DNA of 64,000 bases from Proteiniphilum saccharofermentans. GTDB taxonomy: Bacteria > Bacteroidota > Bacteroidia > Bacteroidales > Dysgonomonadaceae. The notes beneath the pieces were generated by a model. That model saw only the letters and a program-made list of their open reading frames with translations, did no database searches and was not told the origin of the DNA. This document shows positions 18,714 to 26,940 of the stretch, piece by piece (within the stretch, counting starts at the first letter, position 1; every line of letters starts with the position of its first letter). The position numbers were made by a program, and so were the translations under genes. The stretch covers positions 2,418,001 through 2,482,000 of the forward strand of contig NZ_LT605205.1 in NCBI RefSeq assembly GCF_900095135.1, read 5' to 3'.

Positions 18714-20867
18714 TTATACCTCATACAGTTTCACAATCCCTTTTGCCTCTGCCAGCAACTCACGCGCAACATGGGCTATATTGTAAATAAGCCTTACCCT
18801 ATGATTTCCGGCATCATCCATCATTTTGTCGATCTGTTCGTCCCAACAGTTTGCTTTCCGGAAACTGTCCTCAATCTGCTTTTCATCGGCGTTGTTGGTT
18901 AACATCTCCGAAACCAGCCGGAGTACGTCGCTCACATCACGGCAGAGATCAAGTTCTTTCTCCGACAGGTCGCCGGCCGACTTATGGACACCGAAAGCGG
19001 AGATATAGGACAGCAGGGCATGGTTCAGGTTAGTGAGGTTAAAAGCCTTATCCTGGTACCTGCGCCTGTTCTTGGGTTCCAGCCGCATCCATTTCCAGGC
19101 GGAGGTCAGGGCGTTGTCGGCATTGTAAGCGGTACGCCGGTTGTGAAGATAATCCTCCTCGGAGACGGAACCGTCATAGATGCTCTCGAAATAACGCCTG
19201 TTTTTTGCCACCGCATTCAGCATCAGCCCCGGGAGCTGCTTATACTGCCAATCGGGCCAGATAAAGCGCACAGCCAGATAGGCAAGCGCGCCGCCCACCA
19301 ACGTATCAATGATACGGGGCATCATTACGGCCACTCCCTGGTTGGAAAGCAAATTGAAAGCTGCCAGCACGAAGATAGTGATAAAGACGACAGCGATCGT
19401 ATAGTTTTTCTTCAGCCAGTAAAAGAAGAAGTAGATGGAGGTGAGCAACAAGAGTATCTGTCCCGGAGTGGTGGGCAGCAGTTGTGCCAGGGCGACCCCT
19501 CCAACCACACCCATCAAGGTACCGAACACACGGTGAAAGAGGCGGATACGCGTAGCACTATAGGTTTGCTGGACGACAATCAGTGATGTCATCAGTATCC
19601 ATGAACCCTTCCCGAAATTCAAATAAAGCATGATCCCATATCCCAGCATCCAACACAAGGTAAGCCTCACTGCAAAGCGAAAACGGGGATGAGTGGGATG
19701 TAACAGTGATTTCAAACCGGTTCTCTCCGGCTTCCGGGAATGAAAGACCGTCACATCTATCTGGTCGATGGTTTTTTCATTCTCCCGGAGATTTTCTTCC
19801 AACCCCGTCAGGTTTCTCAGCAGTAACGACAAAGTAAGATAATGGGGTTCGTCTTTCTCTGCATCGAGCATTGCCCATAGCGCCGTTATCGTCCATTTCA
19901 ACGAGAATGGATGCTTGTAAGGCCGTTCGGTCAGCAGGGAGTCGGCATAGAGACGCACTGCCGTTGCAATTTCCCTCATCAGCTTCCCGAATCCTTCCAG
20001 CAAACCGCTGTTTTTCACCTGGCACGATAATAAATCGTACTGCTCATGGCTCGATATGGCCCTCTCCTGCATGGCCTGCAGCAAAAACCATTGCCGATAG
20101 TAATGATCCACCACCGGAAGCGCTTCAGGAGTGCATTCTTCCGAATAGCTGTAAAGATCGTTCTTGCATGCTTCGATCTGTTGCGCCAGATTTATATTTT
20201 TCTGTGCCAGTTGGGTCCTGATAACTTTTTGTACCTGGGGATCGCTGGGGAATAGATTTGCCTTCAGGTCGATATATTCTGCCAGGAAGTGAAAACCACG
20301 GGCAAGCTGTTGTTGCAATAGCCGATAAGGCCTGAAGTAAAGTAGCAGGATAGAGATCACGGCATAACAAAAGGCTCCAAGGGTGAAAAACAGGGGGAGA
20401 TAATACCATTTTTCACTGTTTTCAGCCGCCAGCATGGAATAGACCAAAATAAGCATTGTCCCGAAAGTAACTCCCTGCATCCGTAAATCGATACCTCCAA
20501 TCAAAAGGAGGGAAAAGGAGAGAACAAGCAACACAATAGCAAACCAGGCCGGCAGAGGTAGAAAGATAGCCACTAAACTACTGGTAATTACGTAAAGTAT
20601 TAGCGCTATGGAGGAAGATTTGATCCTTCCTTTCGGATGCACATCGGTTTCTCCCAATGCCATCGCCACCACTCCCAGTGCCAGAGTCGTACCAAAAAAG
20701 GAGTTATGGAATATCAACTCGGTGGGGATCAGCAGGAAAGCAATGGATACGGTCACCTTCAATGCCCACAAATGATCGGGGCTTTTCCAGAACACATTGA
20801 TCCAGATGTCGGCTATCCTATCTTTTATCGGTTCTACTCCATTACTCATCTCTTTATCTTTTGGCAT
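18714..20867 (-). CDS. FUSC-family inner membrane protein (YccS/YhfK type)
   Basis: The 717 residues hold two membrane blocks, about residues 35-175 and 395-520, each of six or so helices, with cytoplasmic helical regions between and after them. The second block includes GSWILMTSLIVVQQTYSATRIRLFHRVFGT, the conserved FUSC segment. Relatives include YccS and aromatic-acid exporters such as AaeB, but no substrate is known. The start is the first ATG (MPKDKEMSN); a longer frame would start at a TTG inside the heptad repeat at 20879-20934. It is transcribed away from the ISL3-type element. Confidence 0.9.
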   Translation of the reverse strand: MPKDKEMSNGVEPIKDRIADIWINVFWKSPDHLWALKVTVSIAFLLIPTELIFHNSFFGTTLALGVVAMALGETDVHPKGRIKSSSIALILYVITSSLVAIFLPLPAWFAIVLLVLSFSLLLIGGIDLRMQGVTFGTMLILVYSMLAAENSEKWYYLPLFFTLGAFCYAVISILLLYFRPYRLLQQQLARGFHFLAEYIDLKANLFPSDPQVQKVIRTQLAQKNINLAQQIEACKNDLYSYSEECTPEALPVVDHYYRQWFLLQAMQERAISSHEQYDLLSCQVKNSGLLEGFGKLMREIATAVRLYADSLLTERPYKHPFSLKWTITALWAMLDAEKDEPHYLTLSLLLRNLTGLEENLRENEKTIDQIDVTVFHSRKPERTGLKSLLHPTHPRFRFAVRLTLCWMLGYGIMLYLNFGKGSWILMTSLIVVQQTYSATRIRLFHRVFGTLMGVVGGVALAQLLPTTPGQILLLLTSIYFFFYWLKKNYTIAVVFITIFVLAAFNLLSNQGVAVMMPRIIDTLVGGALAYLAVRFIWPDWQYKQLPGLMLNAVAKNRRYFESIYDGSVSEEDYLHNRRTAYNADNALTSAWKWMRLEPKNRRRYQDKAFNLTNLNHALLSYISAFGVHKSAGDLSEKELDLCRDVSDVLRLVSEMLTNNADEKQIEDSFRKANCWDEQIDKMMDDAGNHRVRLIYNIAHVARELLAEAKGIVKLYEV

Positions 20868-20878
20868 ATCTATGTAGG

Positions 20879-20990
20879 AAATTACCAATTGCCAATTGCG
20901 AATTACTAATTACCAATTACTAATGACTAATTAATTGGTACGCCAAACATCAACAAATCATCAAATCACCACATTAACAAATCATAACGT
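20879..20990. repeat. Heptad repeat block followed by octad repeat block
   Basis: 20879-20934 divides into eight successive 7-mers (AATTACC, AATTGCC, AATTGCG, AATTACT, AATTACC, AATTACT, AATGACT, AATTAAT). 20951-20990 divides into five 8-mers (CAACAAAT, CATCAAAT, CACCACAT, TAACAAAT, CATAACGT). The octad block overlaps the last codons of the DUF5686-type gene. Confidence 0.8.
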
Positions 20991-22586
20991 TACGTCTACC
21001 CTAAAAGCACCGAGAAGGGCATCGGGATGATCACGATAGGTAAAACGGTGGACATACTCCACACGCAAAAGCCCGAGAATATTGGTAATGCCTATAGATC
21101 CTTCCATATAGGGTACAGTACCGTATTGGCGTGATACGGACGGAAAACGGTATAACCCTTCCGGAGAGAGTGCCGGGTTGTTCTTATCACTCAGCCGCCC
21201 ATGGGCGATCCTGAATGAGACCAGTTCCTTTAATTGCAACATGTCTGCGACCGGCATTTTTGCCAACAGCAGATCATCTCCCACAAAAGTCATCCGCAAC
21301 GTATATTGCTCGTCGGCCACAAATTCCAATGGCCGGTTCAGGAAAAAAAAGTTATTCTCAATATGGTACCGGTACCGTTGATTAGGATACACCAGTAATG
21401 GGAAAGGCACTTTATCCCATACCTTCATCACCTCTCCTACCACATCCAAACGACCGGCATTCCCCAGTAAAAAACGCTTCTGGGCTGAAAATTCAGACCT
21501 GTGATAGGCTACTTCACCACCCATAAAACCATCAACACCCATCGTATGGGAAAGGAAAAAGACCGGAGAAGTTATTTCCAAAGGTATTCTCTTCCGTTTT
21601 TGCTGATGATAGGCCTCTCTCACCGAATAGCGCAGTCGTACACCTACATCGGTAGTATTTAATTCGCCCCTTGTAAGGACTTTGCCCTCTTCAAAATCCT
21701 GGTCGAATTGCAATTTTCCCTGGGGGACTAACCGTGACCGTCTCACCCGGAATGTGTGTGCCAATCCGTTTTTATACTCCCTCTCATAATTAAGCTCTGC
21801 AAAATTACGATAGGCCGCTTCATTCTTTGATCGCCTGTAAGTGATCAGTAGCAGGTCGTTCAGGGCATAAGAATGCATATCCCCGGGAGAATAGAGATCG
21901 TTTTCATACACCAATCTCAGGTTGTTTTTCGGGAACTCATCCTCATGATAGGCTTTTTTGTTGAATGAGTAGATGGCCTCACCACGGTATTTAAGCTGTT
22001 GGTCCCTGAAACCATATGCCAGGTATCCCTTCACGAAAAAGTGGGGACTCAACCTGGAATTGGAGGCAATACCTGCCCTGAGCCGGATTCCTTCAATAGG
22101 GTTATAAGTGGGAATAGTCTGTATCCTTCCAAAGTCGAACCGGTTAGTTTCCGGATCTCCGAGCGGAATCCAGTCGTTTGTCACGAACTTTACCGCTCTG
22201 GCAAGAAACGCACCGAAGGCTCCTGAATTCACGGCTATACTATCCTGTATCGCACGAACTCTATCCACATAGTCGTCCGGTTCCAGCGCCACGATCAGTC
22301 TCTCCGTTTCGTGCTCATCCAAAGAAAGGGACATCAGTTGGAATCCCTCCCTTGCGACCATCAGTCGCCTGTCGGTAATTGAATCGGGAACAGAAAGCGA
22401 AAATTCTCCTGTATTATCGGCTACGGTTCCAATAGAGGTTCCCTGGATAAAGAGCGCTGCATAAGGTACCGGAGTGTGATACTTTGCATCCGTCACCACC
22501 CCTTTGAGTAGCGTGTTTTGTCCAAATACCGAAACACCGGCACTTATCAAAAACAGGAAAAACAATAATATTGAAATTTTTTTCAT
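20982..22586 (-). CDS. Outer membrane protein with carboxypeptidase-like domain (DUF5686 type)
   Basis: A signal peptide (MKKISILLFFLFLISAGVSV, cleavage after FG near residue 22) leads into a carboxypeptidase-regulatory-like beta sandwich (about 25-105, LKGVVTDAKYHTPVPYAALF). The remaining 400 residues are rich in alternating aromatic strands, as in an outer membrane barrel, and end in VEYVHRFTYRD plus a terminal FRVDVTL. This matches the DUF5686 family, though at 534 residues it is shorter than the usual 800 or so. Its role is unknown. It lies 204 bases downstream of EttA on the same strand. Confidence 0.8.
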   Translation of the reverse strand: MKKISILLFFLFLISAGVSVFGQNTLLKGVVTDAKYHTPVPYAALFIQGTSIGTVADNTGEFSLSVPDSITDRRLMVAREGFQLMSLSLDEHETERLIVALEPDDYVDRVRAIQDSIAVNSGAFGAFLARAVKFVTNDWIPLGDPETNRFDFGRIQTIPTYNPIEGIRLRAGIASNSRLSPHFFVKGYLAYGFRDQQLKYRGEAIYSFNKKAYHEDEFPKNNLRLVYENDLYSPGDMHSYALNDLLLITYRRSKNEAAYRNFAELNYEREYKNGLAHTFRVRRSRLVPQGKLQFDQDFEEGKVLTRGELNTTDVGVRLRYSVREAYHQQKRKRIPLEITSPVFFLSHTMGVDGFMGGEVAYHRSEFSAQKRFLLGNAGRLDVVGEVMKVWDKVPFPLLVYPNQRYRYHIENNFFFLNRPLEFVADEQYTLRMTFVGDDLLLAKMPVADMLQLKELVSFRIAHGRLSDKNNPALSPEGLYRFPSVSRQYGTVPYMEGSIGITNILGLLRVEYVHRFTYRDHPDALLGAFRVDVTL

Positions 22587-22686
22587 CTTCTCCGGTTTTA
22601 AAACTAAGAACCAAGCATTCCAGAACGTTTTTACCGTTCAAAAAATACGTTGAAACCTTTGTTTCTTAAGAGAGCCAAGACTTTTT

Positions 22687-22795
22687 AAATGAAAAGTGAA
22701 AAATGAATTTTCAACTTCTTCACTACTTAACTAATCAGCACTACTTGTCCCGACTTGTCAGGATCACCAAATCAGCAAATCGTTAAATCATCACA
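22687..22795. repeat. Heptad repeat block joined to octad repeat block
   Basis: From 22687 the sequence divides into 7-mers (AAATGAA, AAGTGAA, AAATGAA, TTTTCAA, CTTCTTC, ACTACTT, AACTAAT and so on, to about 22763). It then continues as 8-mers (TCACCAAA, TCAGCAAA, TCGTTAAA, TCATCACA; 22764-22795). The octads run over the stop codon of ettA. Confidence 0.7.
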
Positions 22796-24470
22796 GTTTC
22801 CTGTAACGCACCCTTTTCGGCTCTTCGTTCCCGAGTCGCATCTTCTTGTTTTCCTCATACTCGCTGTAGGAACCCTCGAAATAGAATACCTCAGAATTGC
22901 CTTCGAAAGCGAGGATATGGGTACAGATACGATCCAGGAACCAACGGTCGTGCGAGATCACTACGGCACATCCGGCAAAGTTGTCCAACCCTTCCTCCAA
23001 TGCACGCAAAGTGTTCACATCGATATCGTTAGTCGGCTCGTCGAGCAACAGTACGTTAGCGCCTGCTTTAAGTGTCAGTGCCAGATGGAGGCGGTTCCGT
23101 TCACCACCCGACAGCACACCGCACAGTTTTTCCTGGTCGGCACCCGAGAAGTTAAATCGGGAAAGATAAGCGCGGGCATTGATCTCTTTTCCGCCTACGC
23201 GTACAAATTCCGAACCACCGGAGACGACCTGGTAAACTGTTTTCTCAGGGTCGATGGCTTCGTGTGCCTGATCCACATAAGCTGTTACCACCGTTTCGCC
23301 CACCTCAAATTTTCCCGCATCCGGGGTTTCCATCCCCTGAATCAACCTGAAGAGGGTGGTCTTTCCCGCACCATTGGGACCAATTACCCCCACAATACCG
23401 TTGGGCGGCAGCATAAAGTTCAGGTTATCGAACAATAGTTTGTCACCGAATGCTTTCTTTACATTGACCGCTTCAATCACCTTATTTCCCAGTCTCGGGC
23501 CGTTAGGGATAAAGATTTCCAGTTTCTCTTCCCGCTCTTTCTGATCCTCATTCAACAGCCTCTCATAAGAATTCAGACGCGCTTTTCCTTTTGCCTGGCG
23601 TGCCTTGGGCGCCAGATTGATCCATTCCAACTCCCGTTCCAGTGTCTTACGCCGCTTGCTGATCTGTTTTTCCTCCTGCTCCATCCGTTTAGTTTTTTGT
23701 TCGAGCCATGAGGTATAATTTCCTTTCCACGGGATTCCCTCTCCGCGATCCAATTCCAAAATCCAGCCGGCCACATGATCGAGGAAATAACGGTCGTGCG
23801 TGATACAGATCACCGTACCCTTGTACTGTTGGAGATGTTGTTCCAGCCAGTCGATCGACTCCGCGTCGAGGTGATTGGTCGGCTCGTCCAGCAGCAGCAC
23901 GTCAGGTTCCTGTAACAACAACCGGCAAAGCGCCACTCGACGGCGCTCCCCACCCGATAGTTCACGTATAGGTTGATCTTCCGGGGGACAGCGCAAGGCA
24001 TCCATCGCACGTTCCAGCCGGTTATCGATATTCCACGCATCAACAGCATCCAGTTTATCCTGCAATTCGGCCTGACGGGCAAAGAGGGAATTCATCTTCT
24101 CTTCGTCCTCATAATACTCAGGAAGTCCGAATTTCAGGTTGATCTCTTCATATTCGTTCAGCAGATCCATCACAGGCTGTACACCTTCACGGACAATTTC
24201 AATCACCGTTTTATCGGCATCCAGCGCAGGGTCCTGTTCCAGGTAACCGACCGAGAAGCTTTTATCGGATACTACTTCACCCTGATACTCTTTCTCAATT
24301 CCGGCAATGATCTTCAACAGCGTCGACTTTCCCGAGCCGTTCAGACCGATAATGCCGATTTTAGCACCATAAAAAAAGGAGAGGTAAATATCTTTCAATA
24401 CCTGTTTGTGTGGCGGAAACGTTTTGCTCACGCCCACCATGGAAAAAATAATCTTTTTATCGTCGGACAT
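22791..24470 (-). CDS. ettA: Energy-dependent translational throttle protein EttA (ABC-F)
   Basis: A soluble ABC-F ATPase that binds the ribosomal E site and gates entry into elongation according to ADP/ATP level. It has two ABC domains: Walker A GLNGSGKST, signature LSGGERRRVAL and Walker B VLLLDEPTNHLD in the first, and GPNGAGKTT, LSGGERNRLHL and VLLLDEPTNDID in the second. The charged linker between them (about residues 245-300) fits EttA, as does the length of 559. A TATCTTTG promoter element lies at 24639-24646. Confidence 0.95.
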   Translation of the reverse strand: MSDDKKIIFSMVGVSKTFPPHKQVLKDIYLSFFYGAKIGIIGLNGSGKSTLLKIIAGIEKEYQGEVVSDKSFSVGYLEQDPALDADKTVIEIVREGVQPVMDLLNEYEEINLKFGLPEYYEDEEKMNSLFARQAELQDKLDAVDAWNIDNRLERAMDALRCPPEDQPIRELSGGERRRVALCRLLLQEPDVLLLDEPTNHLDAESIDWLEQHLQQYKGTVICITHDRYFLDHVAGWILELDRGEGIPWKGNYTSWLEQKTKRMEQEEKQISKRRKTLERELEWINLAPKARQAKGKARLNSYERLLNEDQKEREEKLEIFIPNGPRLGNKVIEAVNVKKAFGDKLLFDNLNFMLPPNGIVGVIGPNGAGKTTLFRLIQGMETPDAGKFEVGETVVTAYVDQAHEAIDPEKTVYQVVSGGSEFVRVGGKEINARAYLSRFNFSGADQEKLCGVLSGGERNRLHLALTLKAGANVLLLDEPTNDIDVNTLRALEEGLDNFAGCAVVISHDRWFLDRICTHILAFEGNSEVFYFEGSYSEYEENKKMRLGNEEPKRVRYRKL

Positions 24471-24477
24471 ATTATTT

Positions 24478-24572
24478 AATTACAAATTACAAATTACCAA
24501 TTACAAATTATTAATTACTAACAACTTATAACTATTACTAATTGATTTGCTGATTTGATTTGTTTCGATTGA
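24478..24572. repeat. Heptad repeat block plus octad-like block upstream of ettA
   Basis: 24478-24519 is six exact-phase 7-mers (AATTACA, AATTACA, AATTACC, AATTACA, AATTATT, AATTACT). 24541-24572 follows an 8-bp phase (ATTGATTT, GCTGATTT, GATTTGTT, TCGATTGA). The rest of the gap between ettA and the patatin gene (to 24770) shows only the ettA promoter element at 24639-24646. Confidence 0.7.
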
Positions 24573-24770
24573 TTCATAATCCTCATTCACGTGGCTTGTG
24601 GACCAAATAACCACTGGGCATAAATCTGAAACGGAGCACAAAGATAATGAACATTTTCGTTAAGTAATACGAACAGAAACAAACTTGTTGTATTATGCCG
24701 TTACGAGAATTGGAAATCTAGAAGCTAAAGCGACTCAAAATGACTAATGAAATTGAACTATTCTGTTATG

Positions 24771-25550
24771 TCAAACGGGGAGAGAGTAAGCTTGTAATGC
24801 TTTTTGAGTTGCTTTTGCTCCTTCCTCTACCAATTCAGTATATTTTTTAAAGTTGAAGATACTGTAATCACCCGCAGGAACCTCAATCATAAGATCAGGT
24901 TTAATCTCTATACAGCTCTTTCTGATATTGGTCTGAACAATCATGGCAGCCGAGTCCATCAAAAGAGAGAATTTATTGTATGTTTTCAGCACATTCTTTT
25001 TTGCACCTATAGACACTCCAATCAGAATATCATCAGTCGTACGAGAAACTTTGTCCAACGGCAATGGATTCAATAACCCACCATCGATTAAAGACATATT
25101 ATTAAATTCATACGGTTTAAAGATAAAAGGTAGGGAAATGGATGCCCGTAAAGCATCAATAATTTTTCCTTGGTTGAAAATAACTTCTTGTTGATTCAAT
25201 ATATTTGTCGCAACTGCAGTAAACGGTATTTTCAGATCCTCAATCTTGGTATCGGAAAATATTTGCTCCATCTTTTTATACATTTTCCTTCCACCAATAA
25301 TGCCTTTCCGACTTAAGCTGAAATCAACGAATTGGAAAATAGTCTTTCTGTTAATATTGCAAAGGACTTCTTTACATTCATTCCAATAACCCGAAGCAAA
25401 AGCGGCCCCCACAAAAGCTCCCATTGAACAACCCGCGACAGAAGAAATAGAATAATTTTGTCTGATTAACTCTTCTATAACACCAATATGAGCTAATCCT
25501 CTTGCACCACCTGTTGCCAAAACCAAAGCCACTTTTTTACCCTTCTGCAT
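24771..25550 (-). CDS. Patatin-like phospholipase (RssA type)
   Basis: A lipid acyl hydrolase of 259 residues using a Ser-Asp dyad. The oxyanion motif GGARGLAHIGVI is near residue 15, the nucleophile elbow GCSMGAF near 40, and the Asp in SLIDGGLLNPLPLDKV near 155. It has no signal peptide, so it is probably cytoplasmic or membrane-peripheral. The small size and missing accessory domains resemble E. coli RssA. It stands alone; the region upstream of its start holds the metal operon's regulatory sequences on the other strand. Confidence 0.9.
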   Translation of the reverse strand: MQKGKKVALVLATGGARGLAHIGVIEELIRQNYSISSVAGCSMGAFVGAAFASGYWNECKEVLCNINRKTIFQFVDFSLSRKGIIGGRKMYKKMEQIFSDTKIEDLKIPFTAVATNILNQQEVIFNQGKIIDALRASISLPFIFKPYEFNNMSLIDGGLLNPLPLDKVSRTTDDILIGVSIGAKKNVLKTYNKFSLLMDSAAMIVQTNIRKSCIEIKPDLMIEVPAGDYSIFNFKKYTELVEEGAKATQKALQAYSLPV

Positions 25551-26100
25551 AATTATAAGAGATATTAATATCTAATTTTCATCTATTTTAATCCCCTGTA
25601 TCTGGATCATCCGGTACTAAAGTACAAAAAATCCATATTGTGAAGTGAAAATTTATGCTTAATCACGGCTCAGGCAATATCCAAAGAATTTCTATAGGCC
25701 ACCCTTTCGCTTTCATTGAAAGCTTTTCCCTGATCCGACAAAAGAGCTGATTCCTTTTGCTTAAAAACACAACCTTAGGTCATTTATCTATTTTATATGG
25801 CGTCAACAGAAGAAAGAACAAGTGATGGTAAGCTTCATCATTTATCATATACATCGCCCGTAAGTTCGGGCGATGGAAATACAAAATGGCGCTTTTTTAG
25901 ATTATCTTATTGAAGTGTTCCTTATCATTATTCATCTTGATCTTTTAACGCGGACAATACCCGGATCCCAGGAAACCACTAAGGACTGTAACCGGTATTC
26001 GTTCATCTCTCATAATTATTTTTTCTCCTTTTGTAAGATGATTTTTTAATATACTTTTGTTTGACTTTTGCCAAAACAACGCAAATGTAATAAAATATCA
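25551..26100. other. Gene-free stretch upstream of the metal operon
   Basis: No reading frame with family features is visible. It holds one strong hairpin (25852-25875) and otherwise AT-rich sequence shared by the divergent patatin gene and the metal operon. Confidence 0.6.
25852..25875 (+). terminator. 9-6-9 hairpin, function uncertain
   Basis: CATCGCCCG and CGGGCGATG are exact complements around TAAGTT. No T run follows directly (GAAATAC), so it may be an attenuator or repeat rather than a terminator. Confidence 0.45.
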
Positions 26101-26119
26101 AATGAAACAATATTGCATT
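26101..26119 (+). promoter_or_regulatory. Putative zinc-type operator upstream of the ABC/ZIP operon
   Basis: AATGAAACAATATTGCATT is an imperfect 8-3-8 dyad. It differs by two bases from the site before the COG0523 GTPase gene (49418-49436). It lies 15 bases upstream of the TACTTTTG element and so covers the -33 region, as expected for a repressor site. The outer AAATG...CATTT pattern is like known gammaproteobacterial Zur boxes. Confidence 0.55.
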
Positions 26120-26134
26120 TATAAAATATTATTC

Positions 26135-26142
26135 TACTTTTG
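26135..26142 (+). promoter_or_regulatory. -7 promoter element (TACTTTTG) of the metal operon
   Basis: It matches TAnnTTTG, 94 bases before the chosen start of the ABC ATPase gene. Confidence 0.5.
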
Positions 26143-26189
26143 TGCCGGGAATGTTATTTTGATTACATTAGCTTAACAAAAAAGTTCAT

Positions 26190-26210
26190 GCATGAGAACA
26201 ATTCTCATGC
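26190..26210 (+). promoter_or_regulatory. Perfect 21-bp palindrome in the leader of the metal operon
   Basis: GCATGAGAA and TTCTCATGC are exact arms around CAA. It lies between the promoter and the ATPase start at 26237, and it contains an upstream ATG in frame. It could be a second operator or an RNA hairpin in the leader. Confidence 0.5.
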
Positions 26211-26236
26211 CCGTTTCAGAAATACTTCGTATAAAA

Positions 26237-26875
26237 ATGAATAATAAAGCACTAACAACAAGCAATTTGATTTTTTCCTATAACAGGTCGATTACATTCG
26301 GTTTTCCCGATATCGACTGCGCGCCGGGGAATCACTGCATCATTATGGGGCCGTCGGGCTGCGGAAAAACAACCTTTCTGCATCTTATTGCCGGATTGTT
26401 AAAGCCTGATTCGGGAGAAGTGATCATCCAAGGTATCGATACCGTCCGGTTACATAGTGGTGAAGCCGATCGGTTCCGGGGAAAAAATATCGGGATCATC
26501 TACCAGAAACCGCACTTTATACAATGGCTGACGGCTTTTGAAAATTTACAGATCGCACGTTATCTCAATAATCTGGCAACGGAAAATGAAGATATAAACC
26601 ACCTGCTTCGTTCTTTAAATCTGGAAGACAAAGCAAAGAGCAAGCCGTCACAAATGAGCCAGGGAGAATTACAACGCTTGTCGATTGCACGGGCAGTGAT
26701 CAATAAGCCCGCCCTTATCCTGGCCGATGAACCGACATCGAGCCTCGACGACAAAAATTGCACGGAGGCATTGAATCTACTCAAACGCCAAGCAGAGGAA
26801 CTGCAGGCAAGCCTTGTGATCGCCACCCACGATAAACGGTTGCTGGATCATTTTCCAAACAGGATTTTCTTATAA
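26237..26875 (+). CDS. ABC transporter ATP-binding protein (ZrgC/LolD-like)
   Basis: A MacB/LolD-class ATPase of 212 residues: Walker A GPSGCGKTTFLH (about residue 38), Q-loop YQKPHF, signature MSQGELQRLSIARAV, Walker B LILADEPTSSLDD and the H-loop IATHDKR. The start at MNNKALTT is preferred because the frame's first ATG falls inside the 21-bp palindrome. It is followed after 65 bases by its permease. The gene set (ATPase, FtsX-type permease, small secreted DUF3299-like protein) resembles the zinc-regulated ZrgABCDE locus of Vibrio. That link is inference from gene order and families. Confidence 0.85.
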   Translation: MNNKALTTSNLIFSYNRSITFGFPDIDCAPGNHCIIMGPSGCGKTTFLHLIAGLLKPDSGEVIIQGIDTVRLHSGEADRFRGKNIGIIYQKPHFIQWLTAFENLQIARYLNNLATENEDINHLLRSLNLEDKAKSKPSQMSQGELQRLSIARAVINKPALILADEPTSSLDDKNCTEALNLLKRQAEELQASLVIATHDKRLLDHFPNRIFL

Positions 26876-26940
26876 AACTCTTCAGGGACTACCCCTCCAC
26901 GACAAAGAATTGTCTCATTTTAATTTATGCACATTACATC

